DNA from: Thiorhodovibrio frisius
GTDB lineage: Bacteria > Pseudomonadota > Gammaproteobacteria > Chromatiales > Chromatiaceae
Reading direction: 5' to 3'
DNA length: 64,000 bases
Assembly: GCF_033954835.1 (NCBI RefSeq)
Contig: NZ_CP121471.1
Span: forward strand, 2,660,501-2,724,500
The number at the start of each line of letters is the position of its first letter. Position 1 is the first letter of the stretch. Positions 35,036-43,731 of the stretch are shown piece by piece. The position numbers and the translations under genes are program-made. The notes under the pieces are model-generated. The model had not been told where the DNA came from. It did no database searches and worked only from the letters and a program-made list of their open reading frames with translations.

Positions 35036-35815
35036 ATGCCAATGACCCAACTGCAACTTGACCACATCGAGCCGCTACAACAGGAGCTGGAATCCCACCG
35101 CATCTACGCCGCCTTGCGCGACGTCTCGGACCTGCGCATCTTCATGCAGCATCACATCTACTCGGTGTGGGATTTCATGTCTCTGATCAAATACCTGCAA
35201 CAGCAGGTCGCGCCCGTTCGGGTGCCCTGGACGCCCGTGGGCGACCCGGCGGTGCGCTATTTCATCAACCAGCTGGTGCTCGAAGAAGAATCCGACTGCA
35301 TGGACCGTGGCGCGGGACCAGAATACGGCAGTCACTTCGAACTCTACAGCGCCGCCATGGCCGAGATCGGCGCCGACGCCCGACCGGCACTGAGCTTTGT
35401 CGAGCGCGTCGCCCGCGACGGACTGCGCGAGGCCATCCGCGTCACCCCCCTGCCCCGCCCCGCGCGGGATTTTATGGAAACCACCTTCTGCTTCATCGAC
35501 GAAGACAAACCGCACGAAGTCGCCGCCGCCCTGGCGCTCGGGCGCGAGCGCGTCATCCCGCAAATGTTCCGCCGCCTGCTGAGCGACATGGACATCACCG
35601 AGGCGGACGCGCCAAGCTTCCACTACTACCTCAAGCGCCACATCCATCTCGACGAAGACTTTCACGGCCCCCTGTCACTGCAACTGCTCGAGCACCTGTG
35701 CGGCGATGATCCCGAAAAGCACACCGAGGCCGAAGCCGCCGCCGAGGAAGCCATCTGCGCCCGCATCCGCTTCTGGGACGGCGTGCTGCAGGCGATCGAA
35801 ACCGCGCGGGCCTGA
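35036..35815 (+). CDS. DUF3050 family protein, haem-oxygenase-like fold
   Basis: The 259-residue protein matches the DUF3050 pattern: HRIYAALRDVSDLRIFMQHH, then YSVWDFMSLIKYLQQQVAPV, later YLKRHIHLDEDFHGPLSLQL. Conserved His and Glu residues (HHIYSVWDF; LVLEEESD; HIHLDEDFH) are spaced like the ligands of haem-oxygenase-fold di-iron proteins. The reaction is unknown. It is placed directly after the carbonic anhydrase on the same strand. The ATG at 35036 has a second ATG two codons later. Confidence 0.85.
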   Translation: MPMTQLQLDHIEPLQQELESHRIYAALRDVSDLRIFMQHHIYSVWDFMSLIKYLQQQVAPVRVPWTPVGDPAVRYFINQLVLEEESDCMDRGAGPEYGSHFELYSAAMAEIGADARPALSFVERVARDGLREAIRVTPLPRPARDFMETTFCFIDEDKPHEVAAALALGRERVIPQMFRRLLSDMDITEADAPSFHYYLKRHIHLDEDFHGPLSLQLLEHLCGDDPEKHTEAEAAAEEAICARIRFWDGVLQAIETARA

Positions 35816-35831
35816 GTCCTGATCGGCGTTC

Positions 35832-36398
35832 TCACTGAGGATGAGCATTCGGACTGACGTTGGGTTCCGTCGCCAACCTCACTGCCAAATAGCGGCCGAC
35901 CTGCTGCTGCACCTGCGGCGGCTGCAGCGGCGGACCGAAAGCACAGTTGTAGTAAGGCGCGATGCAGCGCAGATAGATCACATCGCTCGGCGCGGTCGAC
36001 CTCAGCCACCAGATGGACTCCTGAAACAGCGGGTCCGAGCAACTGCTCATCATCATCACCGCCGAGATACGCGTCGTCGGGTCCACCAAAATCCGCGAGT
36101 TGATCCGACTGACCACAAATTCCCCCGAGTCAATACGCGCACCCTCTGCCGGCGAGACCGTCCGCACCTCCAGCTCGCAATAAGGGTTCAGCTTGCTACT
36201 TGCGCTCGCCAACCGGCCGCGCTGAAAGATCGCATGCGCCCGCCCGGCCGGAATCCTGATCGGCGCGGTCACGCTTACCCGCAGCCCGGTATCACCCGAG
36301 GGGATGGTGACAGCGCAGCCGCCCGCGCCCAACAACAAGACAGCCACCCAGACCCCGCCCGCCAGGCAATCAGCACGCGCCGCGAGCCAAGCTGCCAA
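35832..36398 (-). CDS. Probable lipoprotein of unknown function
   Basis: The frame contains a hydrophobic stretch and lipobox (GVWVAVLLLGAGGC) followed by a domain of about 160 residues ending ...QVGRYLAVRLATEPNVSPN. The open frame runs up to 36587, but 36399-36454 is a 56-bp interspersed repeat. Translation therefore probably starts near the TTG at 36398 or at a GTG further in. No family is recognised. It converges with the DUF3050 gene. The Cys-rich middle (NPYCELEVRTVSPAEG; MMSSCSDPLF; RCIAPYYNCAF) fits a periplasmic, disulphide-containing protein. Confidence 0.55.
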   Translation of the reverse strand: MAAWLAARADCLAGGVWVAVLLLGAGGCAVTIPSGDTGLRVSVTAPIRIPAGRAHAIFQRGRLASASSKLNPYCELEVRTVSPAEGARIDSGEFVVSRINSRILVDPTTRISAVMMMSSCSDPLFQESIWWLRSTAPSDVIYLRCIAPYYNCAFGPPLQPPQVQQQVGRYLAVRLATEPNVSPNAHPQ

Positions 36399-36454
36399 CC
36401 TTACCGTGAAACAACAGGCTTCATCCTCCGGGGTGGCCGTGACCATGAGCGTTA
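36399..36454 (-). repeat. 56-bp interspersed repeat, copy 1
   Basis: On the minus strand it begins TAACGCTCATGGTCACGGCC and ends TTGTTTCACGGTAAGG. It matches 47174-47229 over 56 bases with two mismatches. It lies at the 5' edge of the lipoprotein frame. Confidence 0.75.
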
Positions 36455-36803
36455 GTGGAGCCTTAGTATCGAGAAAGCGCACCCTACCCTCCTCCCTTGC
36501 AGCCCAATCGCACAATTTTGCATCGCCGCCATTGGCGGCCTCGAGCCGGAATCCGATCACTGCGGTGATCGCCCCTTTCTTTACCATGGTTCATGCGCGC
36601 GCGCCATTTTGGCTTCCTCCCGGAGAGCATGCTAGGGCATGCTGCCGTCTGGCTCGTTGCGGGCTTGCCTTAGCCCGGCAGGCACTCCTGCTGAGCGGCC
36701 ACTTGCTGCGGGAGTGCGAGTTGCTCAAGCCGCTGATCCAGCGCGTCGGCCAGGGCAGTCTCAATCCGCTGCTGCCAGGGATGCCAGCTGTGCCGAGTTC
36801 GGT

Positions 36804-36925
36804 CTAGTCAAATGGTTCAAGGATGCGCTCGATCTGCTCGGCGGTCATGCCGATGCCGGTATCGATCACCTCAAAGCACAGCGGTCCGCCAGCGCGTCGG
36901 ACTTGCAGCCGGATTTCCCGGGCCC
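36804..36925 (-). pseudogene. Histidine-kinase ATPase-domain remnant
   Basis: The minus-strand frame reads REIRLQVRRAGGPLCFEVID then TGIGMTAEQIERILEPFD-stop. It includes the G1-type box DTGIGM and the EPF of sensor kinase HATPase domains. Nothing else of a kinase is found around it. Confidence 0.6.
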
Positions 36926-37083
36926 CTGGTAGTATTCCACCACCTGCGCGATCACTTGGGTCTCGTCCGCCTGTCAAGGTCCAGCACATTGCGGCGGTTT
37001 GACTCCCGTCACCATTCCCGGTTCAATGCTCGCCAACCGGGCTGACGGGCGCCGAGGAGCGGACATAGCCACCACACCCACGC

Positions 37084-37360
37084 CACATGACTGCTTTTTT
37101 CGCGAGAACTGCGTGCGACCAGCGGTGGCGCGCCGTTTTCTCCGTCATACGCTGCCGCCTGCGCTGCTCGACGATCTCGATTTGGATCGGCTGGTCATCT
37201 CCCCCGACACTTTCGTCACCGAGGCTTTGCGCAAGGTCTACTCGGACTTGGTCTACCAGATTCCCTATCGCAACCTATGTGCCGCAATTCGGCTAGGCGC
37301 TGCACGATATTTCGGACAAAGGCACCACTGAGATCAAGGGCGAGGTGCTCTACAGGCTGA
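37084..37360 (+). pseudogene. Rpn/PD-(D/E)XK transposase-like remnant
   Basis: A frame reading HDCFFRENCVRPAVARRFLR, then HTLPPALLDDLDLDRLVISP and FVTEALRKVYSDLVYQIPYR matches the N-terminal part of Rpn family proteins. After about 37297 another frame continues with LHDISDKGTTEIKGEVLYRL, a piece of the later region. It is internally deleted and frameshifted, so not functional. With the kinase scrap it makes 36588-37393 a gene graveyard. Confidence 0.55.
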
Positions 37361-37393
37361 TCCAGCCTTCAACTTTTTTCAGGAGATTGCACG

Positions 37394-40117
37394 GTGCTTT
37401 GGTACCAACTACCGCCAAAAGACGTATTGTCCACCCTCGAGACCGACGACCAGGGCCTGTCATCGGCCGAGGCGACTAAACGCCAGGCCACCTGGGGCGA
37501 GAATGCCATCAGCGTGCGCAAGACGCCCGCCTGGGAGCGGTTCCTGAAACAATTCAAGGACCCCATGTCGATGATCCTGCTGGCAACGGCCATGGTCACC
37601 GGCCTGCTCACCCTGTTTGGCGCCCATCTGCTGCCGGACACCATGGTGATTCTCTCGGTGGTGGTGCTCAATGCCTGTGTCGGCTTCTATCTGGAAGGCA
37701 AGGCCGAAAACGCCATTGAGGCACTGAAATCCATGATGGTGCCCGAGTGCATGGTGCTGCGCGACCAGGGTCTGGTGCGTATTCCCTCCAAGGGTCTGGT
37801 GCCCGGCGACATCGTTGAACTCGAAGGCGGCGACAAGATCCCCGCCGATGTGCGCTTTATTCGGTTGCACAACGCCCAGGTCGATGAATCCTCCCTGACC
37901 GGCGAATCGGTGCCCGTGACCAAAACCACCAACGCAATCGAAGGCGATCAGGTGGTGCCCGGTGATCAGAAGAACATGGGCTTTTCCGGCACCTACCTGA
38001 CTCAGGGCACCGCCAAGGCGGTGGTGGTGGAGATTGGCGACAAAACGGTCTTTGGCGAGATCGCTGGCATGGTCAAGGCCGCCGCCGCGCACTCCACCCC
38101 GCTGCAACGCAAGCTCGCGCGCTTCATCAAAACGCTGATCGTGGCGATCATGAGCATCGGCGCGGTGAACTTTATCGTTGGCATCTACCTCGGCTACGAG
38201 ATTTCCTACAGTCTGCTCGGCGCCATCTCCCTGGTGGTGGCCGCGATTCCGGAAATGCTCCCGGCGCTGGTCACTGCGGTGCTTGCTAAGTCCGGCAATG
38301 CTATGGCGCGCCAGAACGCTATTGTGGCCAACTTGCCGGCGGCTGAGACCCTGGGCGCCACCTCGGTTATTTGCTCGGACAAGACCGGCACCCTGACCGA
38401 AAACCGCATGACGGTTACTGATGTCTTCGCCGCCGGGCAGGCCTACGGTGTCTCGGGTGTTGGCTATGACCTGCACGGCCAGTTCTCACAGGACGGCGCG
38501 CCCATTGATGCAGCCGCCAATCCAGCACTGCGCCGAATGCTGGAAATCGGCTTCTTCTGCAACAACGCCCACTTAAACGATGAAGGCCACAGCATCGGCG
38601 ACCCGACTGAGATCGCCCTGTTGATTTCCGGCGCCAAGGCGGCTCTGAACAAAGACCGGCAGCAGCGCGTCGAGGAGATCCCCTTCGACTCGAGCACCAA
38701 GTACATGGCGGTGCTGACTGACTATGAGGGCGAGCGCTATATCTTTGTCAAAGGCGCGCCAGAGATCCTGCTGGAAATGTGCACCAGCGCCACGGATGCC
38801 GAGGCGAAAGAGACCGAGCTGAACCGCGAGGCCTATCTCGAAGCCGCCAGGACCTTCGCTCGGCAGGCGCTGCGAACGCTGGGCTTTGCCTTCAAGCGGG
38901 TGGCGAACGATCATGCCGACCTGCTGCACGAGGATCTGCATGATCTTTGCTTTGCCGGCCTGCAGGGCATGATCGACCCGCCCAAGGAAAGTGCGAAGCA
39001 GGCGGTTGCCAACTGCAAGTCGGCCGGGATTCGCACCGTGATGGTCACCGGTGATCATCCTCTGACCGCCCAGGCGGTGGCCGGCCAGCTTGGCATTCCC
39101 GCCGAGCGTGTGCTCGCCGGCACCGAACTCAATGACATGGACTCAGAGCGCCTGCGCCGGGAAGTCGAAGAAGTCTCGGTCTTCGCCCGGGTCGCGCCCG
39201 AGCACAAGCAGCAGATCGCCGCCGCCTTCCAGGCCAACGGCCATGTGGTGGCCATGACCGGCGATGGCGTGAATGACGCCCCGGCGCTCAAGCAGGCCGA
39301 CATCGGCGTGGCCATGGGCCAAGAAGGCACCGAGGTAGCGCGTCAGGCCGCCGACATGGTGCTGGCCGATGACAACTTCGCCACCATCATCACGGCGGTC
39401 GAGGAAGGCCGCCATGCCTGGAAGAATCTGCAAAAGGCCATTCTCTACACCCTGCCAACCAATGCCGCCCAGGCACTGCTGATCATGGGCGCCATCCTGC
39501 TGGCCGCCTTTGTGCCCCTGTTTGGCGAGCGCTTTGTGCTCGAGCCCATCCAGATCCTGTGGATCAACCTGCTCGACTCGCTGTTACTGACCTTGCCGCT
39601 GATGATGGAACCCAAGGAACGCGGCTTGCTGACGCATCCGCCCCGCGACTCAAAGGCGAACATTATCGACGGGCTTTTCATTCAGCGCGTGATTTTGCTT
39701 GGCATCGCCATTTCCCTGCCCGGCTTTGGCATCTATTACCTCTTTGGCTCTCCCGCCGTGGTCAATGGCGAACTCATCAACCCGCTGTTGCTGACCCAGG
39801 CCCAGACCGCCGCCTTTTGGGCTATTTTGTTCGCCCACTTTGGCTATGTCTTCTCGGCACGTTCCATCGACCAGTCGGTGTTCAGCTTCAGCCCCTTCAG
39901 CAACAAATGGCTGCTCGCTGGCGTGGGTTTAAGCATCGCCATCCGCCTGATTCCGACCTTCGCGCCGGCGACATCAAGCTGGTTTAAGACGGCCGACTTT
40001 CCCGTCATCTGGTGGCCGGTGATCCTGCTGTGCTTCCTGCCAAGCCTGCTGGCGATTGAGGCCGACAAGTATCTGCGCCAGGCGTGGAAGCGACTCAGGC
40101 CAAGACGCGGCTTTTAA
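37394..40117 (+). CDS. P-type cation-transporting ATPase (P2 type)
   Basis: The 907-residue ion pump has an N-terminal cation-ATPase domain and actuator TGES (DESSLTGESVPVTKT). The phosphorylation site is CSDKTGTLTEN near residue 330 and the hinge is MTGDGVNDAPALKQADIGVA. About ten membrane helices are seen. The M4 ion-site motif is PEMLPAL instead of the PEGLP common in calcium pumps, so the transported ion is uncertain. The GTG at 37394 has AGGAG 8 bp upstream. It stands alone, after a decayed region and before a DHH protein gene. Confidence 0.93.
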   Translation: MLWYQLPPKDVLSTLETDDQGLSSAEATKRQATWGENAISVRKTPAWERFLKQFKDPMSMILLATAMVTGLLTLFGAHLLPDTMVILSVVVLNACVGFYLEGKAENAIEALKSMMVPECMVLRDQGLVRIPSKGLVPGDIVELEGGDKIPADVRFIRLHNAQVDESSLTGESVPVTKTTNAIEGDQVVPGDQKNMGFSGTYLTQGTAKAVVVEIGDKTVFGEIAGMVKAAAAHSTPLQRKLARFIKTLIVAIMSIGAVNFIVGIYLGYEISYSLLGAISLVVAAIPEMLPALVTAVLAKSGNAMARQNAIVANLPAAETLGATSVICSDKTGTLTENRMTVTDVFAAGQAYGVSGVGYDLHGQFSQDGAPIDAAANPALRRMLEIGFFCNNAHLNDEGHSIGDPTEIALLISGAKAALNKDRQQRVEEIPFDSSTKYMAVLTDYEGERYIFVKGAPEILLEMCTSATDAEAKETELNREAYLEAARTFARQALRTLGFAFKRVANDHADLLHEDLHDLCFAGLQGMIDPPKESAKQAVANCKSAGIRTVMVTGDHPLTAQAVAGQLGIPAERVLAGTELNDMDSERLRREVEEVSVFARVAPEHKQQIAAAFQANGHVVAMTGDGVNDAPALKQADIGVAMGQEGTEVARQAADMVLADDNFATIITAVEEGRHAWKNLQKAILYTLPTNAAQALLIMGAILLAAFVPLFGERFVLEPIQILWINLLDSLLLTLPLMMEPKERGLLTHPPRDSKANIIDGLFIQRVILLGIAISLPGFGIYYLFGSPAVVNGELINPLLLTQAQTAAFWAILFAHFGYVFSARSIDQSVFSFSPFSNKWLLAGVGLSIAIRLIPTFAPATSSWFKTADFPVIWWPVILLCFLPSLLAIEADKYLRQAWKRLRPRRGF

Positions 40118-40234
40118 CCATTCAGCCATCGGCGTGGTGACTGACTGAATCGGCTTCGCCACTGTTGCGGGAACTGGGTATCATGGCCACCATAATTGCA
40201 GCCCCCCTCTAATATGAAAGCCGGAGAAGTTTCC

Positions 40235-41164
40235 ATGTCCCAACCGCCCTTTCGTCTCGTCACCCGTAGCGATTTCGATGGCCTAGTTTGCGCGGTCCTG
40301 CTCAAGCATCTGGATTTGATTGACGACATTCAGTTCGTTCATCCCAAGGATATGCAGGACGGCAAGATCGACATCACCAGTCGCGACATCACCACCAACC
40401 TGCCCTATGTCGAGGGTGTGCATCTTGCCTTCGACCATCATCTCTCCGAGACCCTGCGCAACGCCAAGCGCGACAATCACATTATTGATCCGGACGCGCC
40501 CTCGGCCGCACGGGTGGTCTGGCGCCATTATGGCGGTCACGATGCCTTTCCCGTCGGCTGGGACGAAATGATGGAGGCAGTGGACAAGGGCGACGCGGCC
40601 CAGTTTGATCGCGATGAGATACTCCATCCCCAGGGCTGGGTGCTGCTGAACTTCCTGATGGATGCGCGCACCGGGCTCGGGCGCTTCCGCGAGTTCCGCA
40701 TCTCCAATTACGCGCTCATGATGGACCTGATCGACTACTGCAAGAATCATGGGATCGACGATATTCTTGCCCTGCCGGATGTTCGCGAGCGCGTCGATCT
40801 GTACTTTGAGCAGGAGCCAAAATTCAAAGAGCAGATTCAGCGCTGCGCGACCGTGCACGGCAATCTGGTGGTGCTCAACCTGCGCGGTGAGGAGACCATC
40901 TGGGCGGGTAATCGCTTCATGATTTATGCGCTCTTCCCGCAGTGCAACATCTCGATTCACGTGATGTGGGGTCTTAAGCAGCAGAACACCGTCATGGCCA
41001 CCGGCAAGTCGATCTTCGACCGTGGCTCCAAGACCAATGTCGGCGAGTTGATGCTTGCTTACGGCGGTGGCGGGCATCAGGCGGCGGGAACATGTCAAAT
41101 AGAAAATGAACGCGCCGATGCTGTCTTACAAGAGTTGATCACGCGCATTAACGCCGACGGCTAG
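40235..41164 (+). CDS. DHH-family phosphoesterase
   Basis: The 309-residue protein carries the DHH superfamily motifs RSDFDGLVCAVLL (near residue 10) and HLAFDHHLSETL (near 65). A C-terminal glycine-rich GELMLAYGGGGHQAAGTCQI also fits DHHA1-type domains. Relatives cleave short RNA, cyclic dinucleotide products or polyphosphates using manganese; the substrate here is unknown. The ATG at 40235 is chosen because GGAG lies upstream at good spacing; the open frame begins earlier at 40196. Confidence 0.85.
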   Translation: MSQPPFRLVTRSDFDGLVCAVLLKHLDLIDDIQFVHPKDMQDGKIDITSRDITTNLPYVEGVHLAFDHHLSETLRNAKRDNHIIDPDAPSAARVVWRHYGGHDAFPVGWDEMMEAVDKGDAAQFDRDEILHPQGWVLLNFLMDARTGLGRFREFRISNYALMMDLIDYCKNHGIDDILALPDVRERVDLYFEQEPKFKEQIQRCATVHGNLVVLNLRGEETIWAGNRFMIYALFPQCNISIHVMWGLKQQNTVMATGKSIFDRGSKTNVGELMLAYGGGGHQAAGTCQIENERADAVLQELITRINADG

Positions 41165-41235
41165 ACGATCTCTGGAAGAGGCGACCGCAAGGCTCGCCTC
41201 CCGTTGGCTTGGTAGTCCACACTCCCAGCAGTTTG

Positions 41236-41257
41236 GGCGAATGGATTCGCCCCTACA
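41236..41257. repeat. Short GGGGCGAAT-type palindrome
   Basis: GGGCGAATGGATTCGCCCC is a near-palindrome. Related words (GGGGCGAGTCAATTCGCC and GGCGAATCACTTCGCC) occur at 57329-57377. It is probably a small interspersed repeat. It lies between the DHH gene and the Zur box. Confidence 0.45.
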
Positions 41258-41326
41258 CGCCTCGCAGCCCCCCCCCCACTCTCGCGTTTGTGGCGGCTTT
41301 GGTCGCCGGGCTTGATTTTGAGCGCA

Positions 41327-41347
41327 AAATGTTATGATATAACATTT
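41327..41347. promoter_or_regulatory. Zur box upstream of the TonB-dependent receptor
   Basis: The 21-bp site has perfect 9-base arms AAATGTTAT and ATAACATTT around GAT. This matches the Zur operator consensus of proteobacteria (a TGTTATAnTATAACA core). It lies 54 bp before the receptor start codon and overlaps a TATGAT/TATAAC -10-like sequence. Zinc-bound Zur should therefore repress the receptor. Confidence 0.85.
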
Positions 41348-41400
41348 GGTTTGGTCCATATCCGTTTCCAAATCGCCTACAACGCACGCGAGAATGCTGT

Positions 41401-43530
41401 ATGAACCAGAAAGCGCTCAGGCCTGAGTCTAGGATCGCACTCATCGCCGGCCCCTTACTGCTTGGCGCCATGACTCCCATGGCGCACGCGCAGTCGGAGA
41501 TTGACGCAAGCGCCCTGATGATCGAACTCGACGCAATCGAGGTGACCGCCGGCGTCCCGGCGCCAGGCGACCCCATGTTGCAGGCTGCTGATATTTCGGT
41601 GCTGAGCGGCGAGGACTTGCGCGAACGCGAGCGCTTCACCCTGGGTGAAACCCTGGATGCCCTGCCCGGCGTGGCCAGCATCACCGCCGGCAATCAGGTC
41701 GGCAAGCCGGTGATTCGTGGACTTAGCGGGAATCAGATCCAAATCCTGTCCAACGGCATTGGAGTCGATTATCAGCAGTATGGCGAGCGCCATCCGCCCA
41801 ATATCGATCCCTTCCTCGCGGGACGCATTGAGGTGGTGCGCGGTGCCTCCAGTCTGCTCTATGGCTCGGGGGCGCTGGGTGGCGCGGTGGATGTGCAGGC
41901 GCCGGCGTTCGAGTTTGCCGCACCGGGCGCGACCCTGGCCGGCGCCGATACGCTCTTTGTTTACCACAGCAACAATGCTCAATGGGATACCGGGGTCAAG
42001 GCACGCGCCGGCACCGACACCTTGAGTCTGGATGCCGGGCTGATGCGCCGTTCATCCGGCAACATGAACACACCAAACGCCAAAACGGCCGCAGAATCCG
42101 GCGACCCGAGCGACCCCAAGTTCACCGGCGAGTTGCCCTACACGAACTTCGACCAGCTCAACGCCCAGTTTGGCTTTGGCCTGCTGACCGACATCGGCGA
42201 GTTCGGCATCCGTTACAACCAGTGGAATGACGAGAACAACTTCCTGCTGCCCACCGGCGAAGGCATTGGGCTGTGGCTGCGCAACGACCAGCTCCAGATT
42301 ACCGGCGATCTGCCATTGGCCGGCGGTCGCTGGCAACTGAAACCGACCCTGTCCTGGCAGAACAACCTGCGTCGCGCCAACAGTGCGGGTGACACACTCG
42401 CCAGCGGCTATGACGGCACTGTGAATCTGGAGTTTGATCTCTACACCGCGCGGCTCGAGGCCATCCACGAGCAGCTCGGCCCCTTCGATGGCGGCACCCT
42501 GGGGGTGGAATACGCCAGCAAAACCCAGTACTCGCGCGGCACCACAGTGCTGGCGCCGGGAGGCGAGGTCAGCAATCTGGCGCTCTTTGCATTCGAGAGC
42601 AAAGATATCGGCGCCCTGACCCTGCAAGCCGGGCTGCGTCACGACTGGCATTCGGTCACGGGCGATGCCGGCAAGACCTCAGCGCCGGTGAACTTCTCCG
42701 GGCAGGATTCGCACCATTACTCGGTCTTTACCGGCTCCCTGGGCGCCGTGTATCGGCTGACGGATCAGCTGGCCCTGGCCGGCAACCTCGGTCGCGGTTT
42801 TCGCGCGCCGACTCTGTTCGAACTCTACGCCGACGGGGTGCACGGCGGCGTCGCGGCCATTCAAGTAGGCAACCCGGATCTGGAGCCAGAGAAGTCGCTC
42901 AATGCCGACCTTGCCCTGCGCTGGCAACTCCCGCGTCTGAGCGGCAGCCTGACGGTCTATCGCAACGCCATCAGCGACTACATCTATCTTCAGGACACAG
43001 GGCGTTCTGAAGACGACCTACCGATCTTTGCCTATCAGCAAGACAATGCGCTGCTCACTGGCCTGGATCTGGAGGCAAGCTGGCAGGTGACCGATCAACT
43101 GGAACTGGCCGGAGGGCTTGATTTGGTGCGCGGCACCAACGAGCGCACCAACAACGACCTGCCACTGCTGCCGGCAGATTCTTTGCGTCTGGAGGCGACC
43201 TACCGCTTTGCCGATCGCGGCCCCTTGCGCGAGCCCTATCTGCGCCTTGGCATCCGCCACAGCGCCGCCAAAGACGCGGCGCCAGGCGAGCCCTTCGCGC
43301 AGTTTGATGATATGGCCTTCGGCACGGCATCGACCGACGCCTACACCCTGCTTGACCTTGATCTGGGCTTTGCCTTCCGTGGCTTTGGCCGCAATGACGC
43401 CCGGATCGATCTGGCGGTGCGCAATCTGTTTGATACTGAATACCGCGACTTTCTCGACACCTACAAAGGCTATGCACTCAGTCCCGGGCGGGATATTCGT
43501 CTGAGTCTGAGTGTGCCATTCGGAAGCTGA
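41401..43530 (+). CDS. znuD: TonB-dependent outer-membrane receptor, ZnuD-like
   Basis: The 709-residue protein has a signal peptide and a plug domain (ERFTLGETLDALPGVASITA, then GNQVGKPVIRGLSGNQIQIL). The ZnuD-like stretch GIGVDYQQYGERHPPNIDPF follows, then VVRGASSLLYGSGALGGAVD. The 22-strand barrel ends in Ser after VPFG. ZnuD receptors import zinc across the outer membrane with TonB energy. The Zur box 54 bp upstream supports zinc as substrate. No zinc ABC transporter genes lie adjacent. It converges with the chemoreceptor gene across an interspersed repeat. Confidence 0.88.
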   Translation: MNQKALRPESRIALIAGPLLLGAMTPMAHAQSEIDASALMIELDAIEVTAGVPAPGDPMLQAADISVLSGEDLRERERFTLGETLDALPGVASITAGNQVGKPVIRGLSGNQIQILSNGIGVDYQQYGERHPPNIDPFLAGRIEVVRGASSLLYGSGALGGAVDVQAPAFEFAAPGATLAGADTLFVYHSNNAQWDTGVKARAGTDTLSLDAGLMRRSSGNMNTPNAKTAAESGDPSDPKFTGELPYTNFDQLNAQFGFGLLTDIGEFGIRYNQWNDENNFLLPTGEGIGLWLRNDQLQITGDLPLAGGRWQLKPTLSWQNNLRRANSAGDTLASGYDGTVNLEFDLYTARLEAIHEQLGPFDGGTLGVEYASKTQYSRGTTVLAPGGEVSNLALFAFESKDIGALTLQAGLRHDWHSVTGDAGKTSAPVNFSGQDSHHYSVFTGSLGAVYRLTDQLALAGNLGRGFRAPTLFELYADGVHGGVAAIQVGNPDLEPEKSLNADLALRWQLPRLSGSLTVYRNAISDYIYLQDTGRSEDDLPIFAYQQDNALLTGLDLEASWQVTDQLELAGGLDLVRGTNERTNNDLPLLPADSLRLEATYRFADRGPLREPYLRLGIRHSAAKDAAPGEPFAQFDDMAFGTASTDAYTLLDLDLGFAFRGFGRNDARIDLAVRNLFDTEYRDFLDTYKGYALSPGRDIRLSLSVPFGS

Positions 43531-43576
43531 CCAGCGCGGGGATATTCCAAAACCCCGCAAGATGATGGCTCGTTCT

Positions 43577-43693
43577 GGGCCGGGTGACGGCCACGGAGGA
43601 GGCTGTAAATGCGCCCCCCCTTTACATCCAGGGATGCTTCCCGGCGGCATCCCTGATCGAATCAAGGGCCACCGAGACCCCGCGGCCGTCACC
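43577..43693. repeat. GC-rich interspersed palindromic repeat
   Basis: About 117 bp with complementary ends (GGGCCGGGTGACGGCCACGG left, GCGGCCGTCACC right) and the inner words TTCCCGGCGGCATCCCTGAT and ATCAAGGGCCACCGAGACCC. The inverted form at 57412-57524 shares most of these. It lies between the convergent receptor and chemoreceptor genes and could end transcription from both sides. Confidence 0.6.
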
Positions 43694-43731
43694 AGACGCA
43701 AAAGCAAAAATCCTATTTTGCGATTGGTCTA

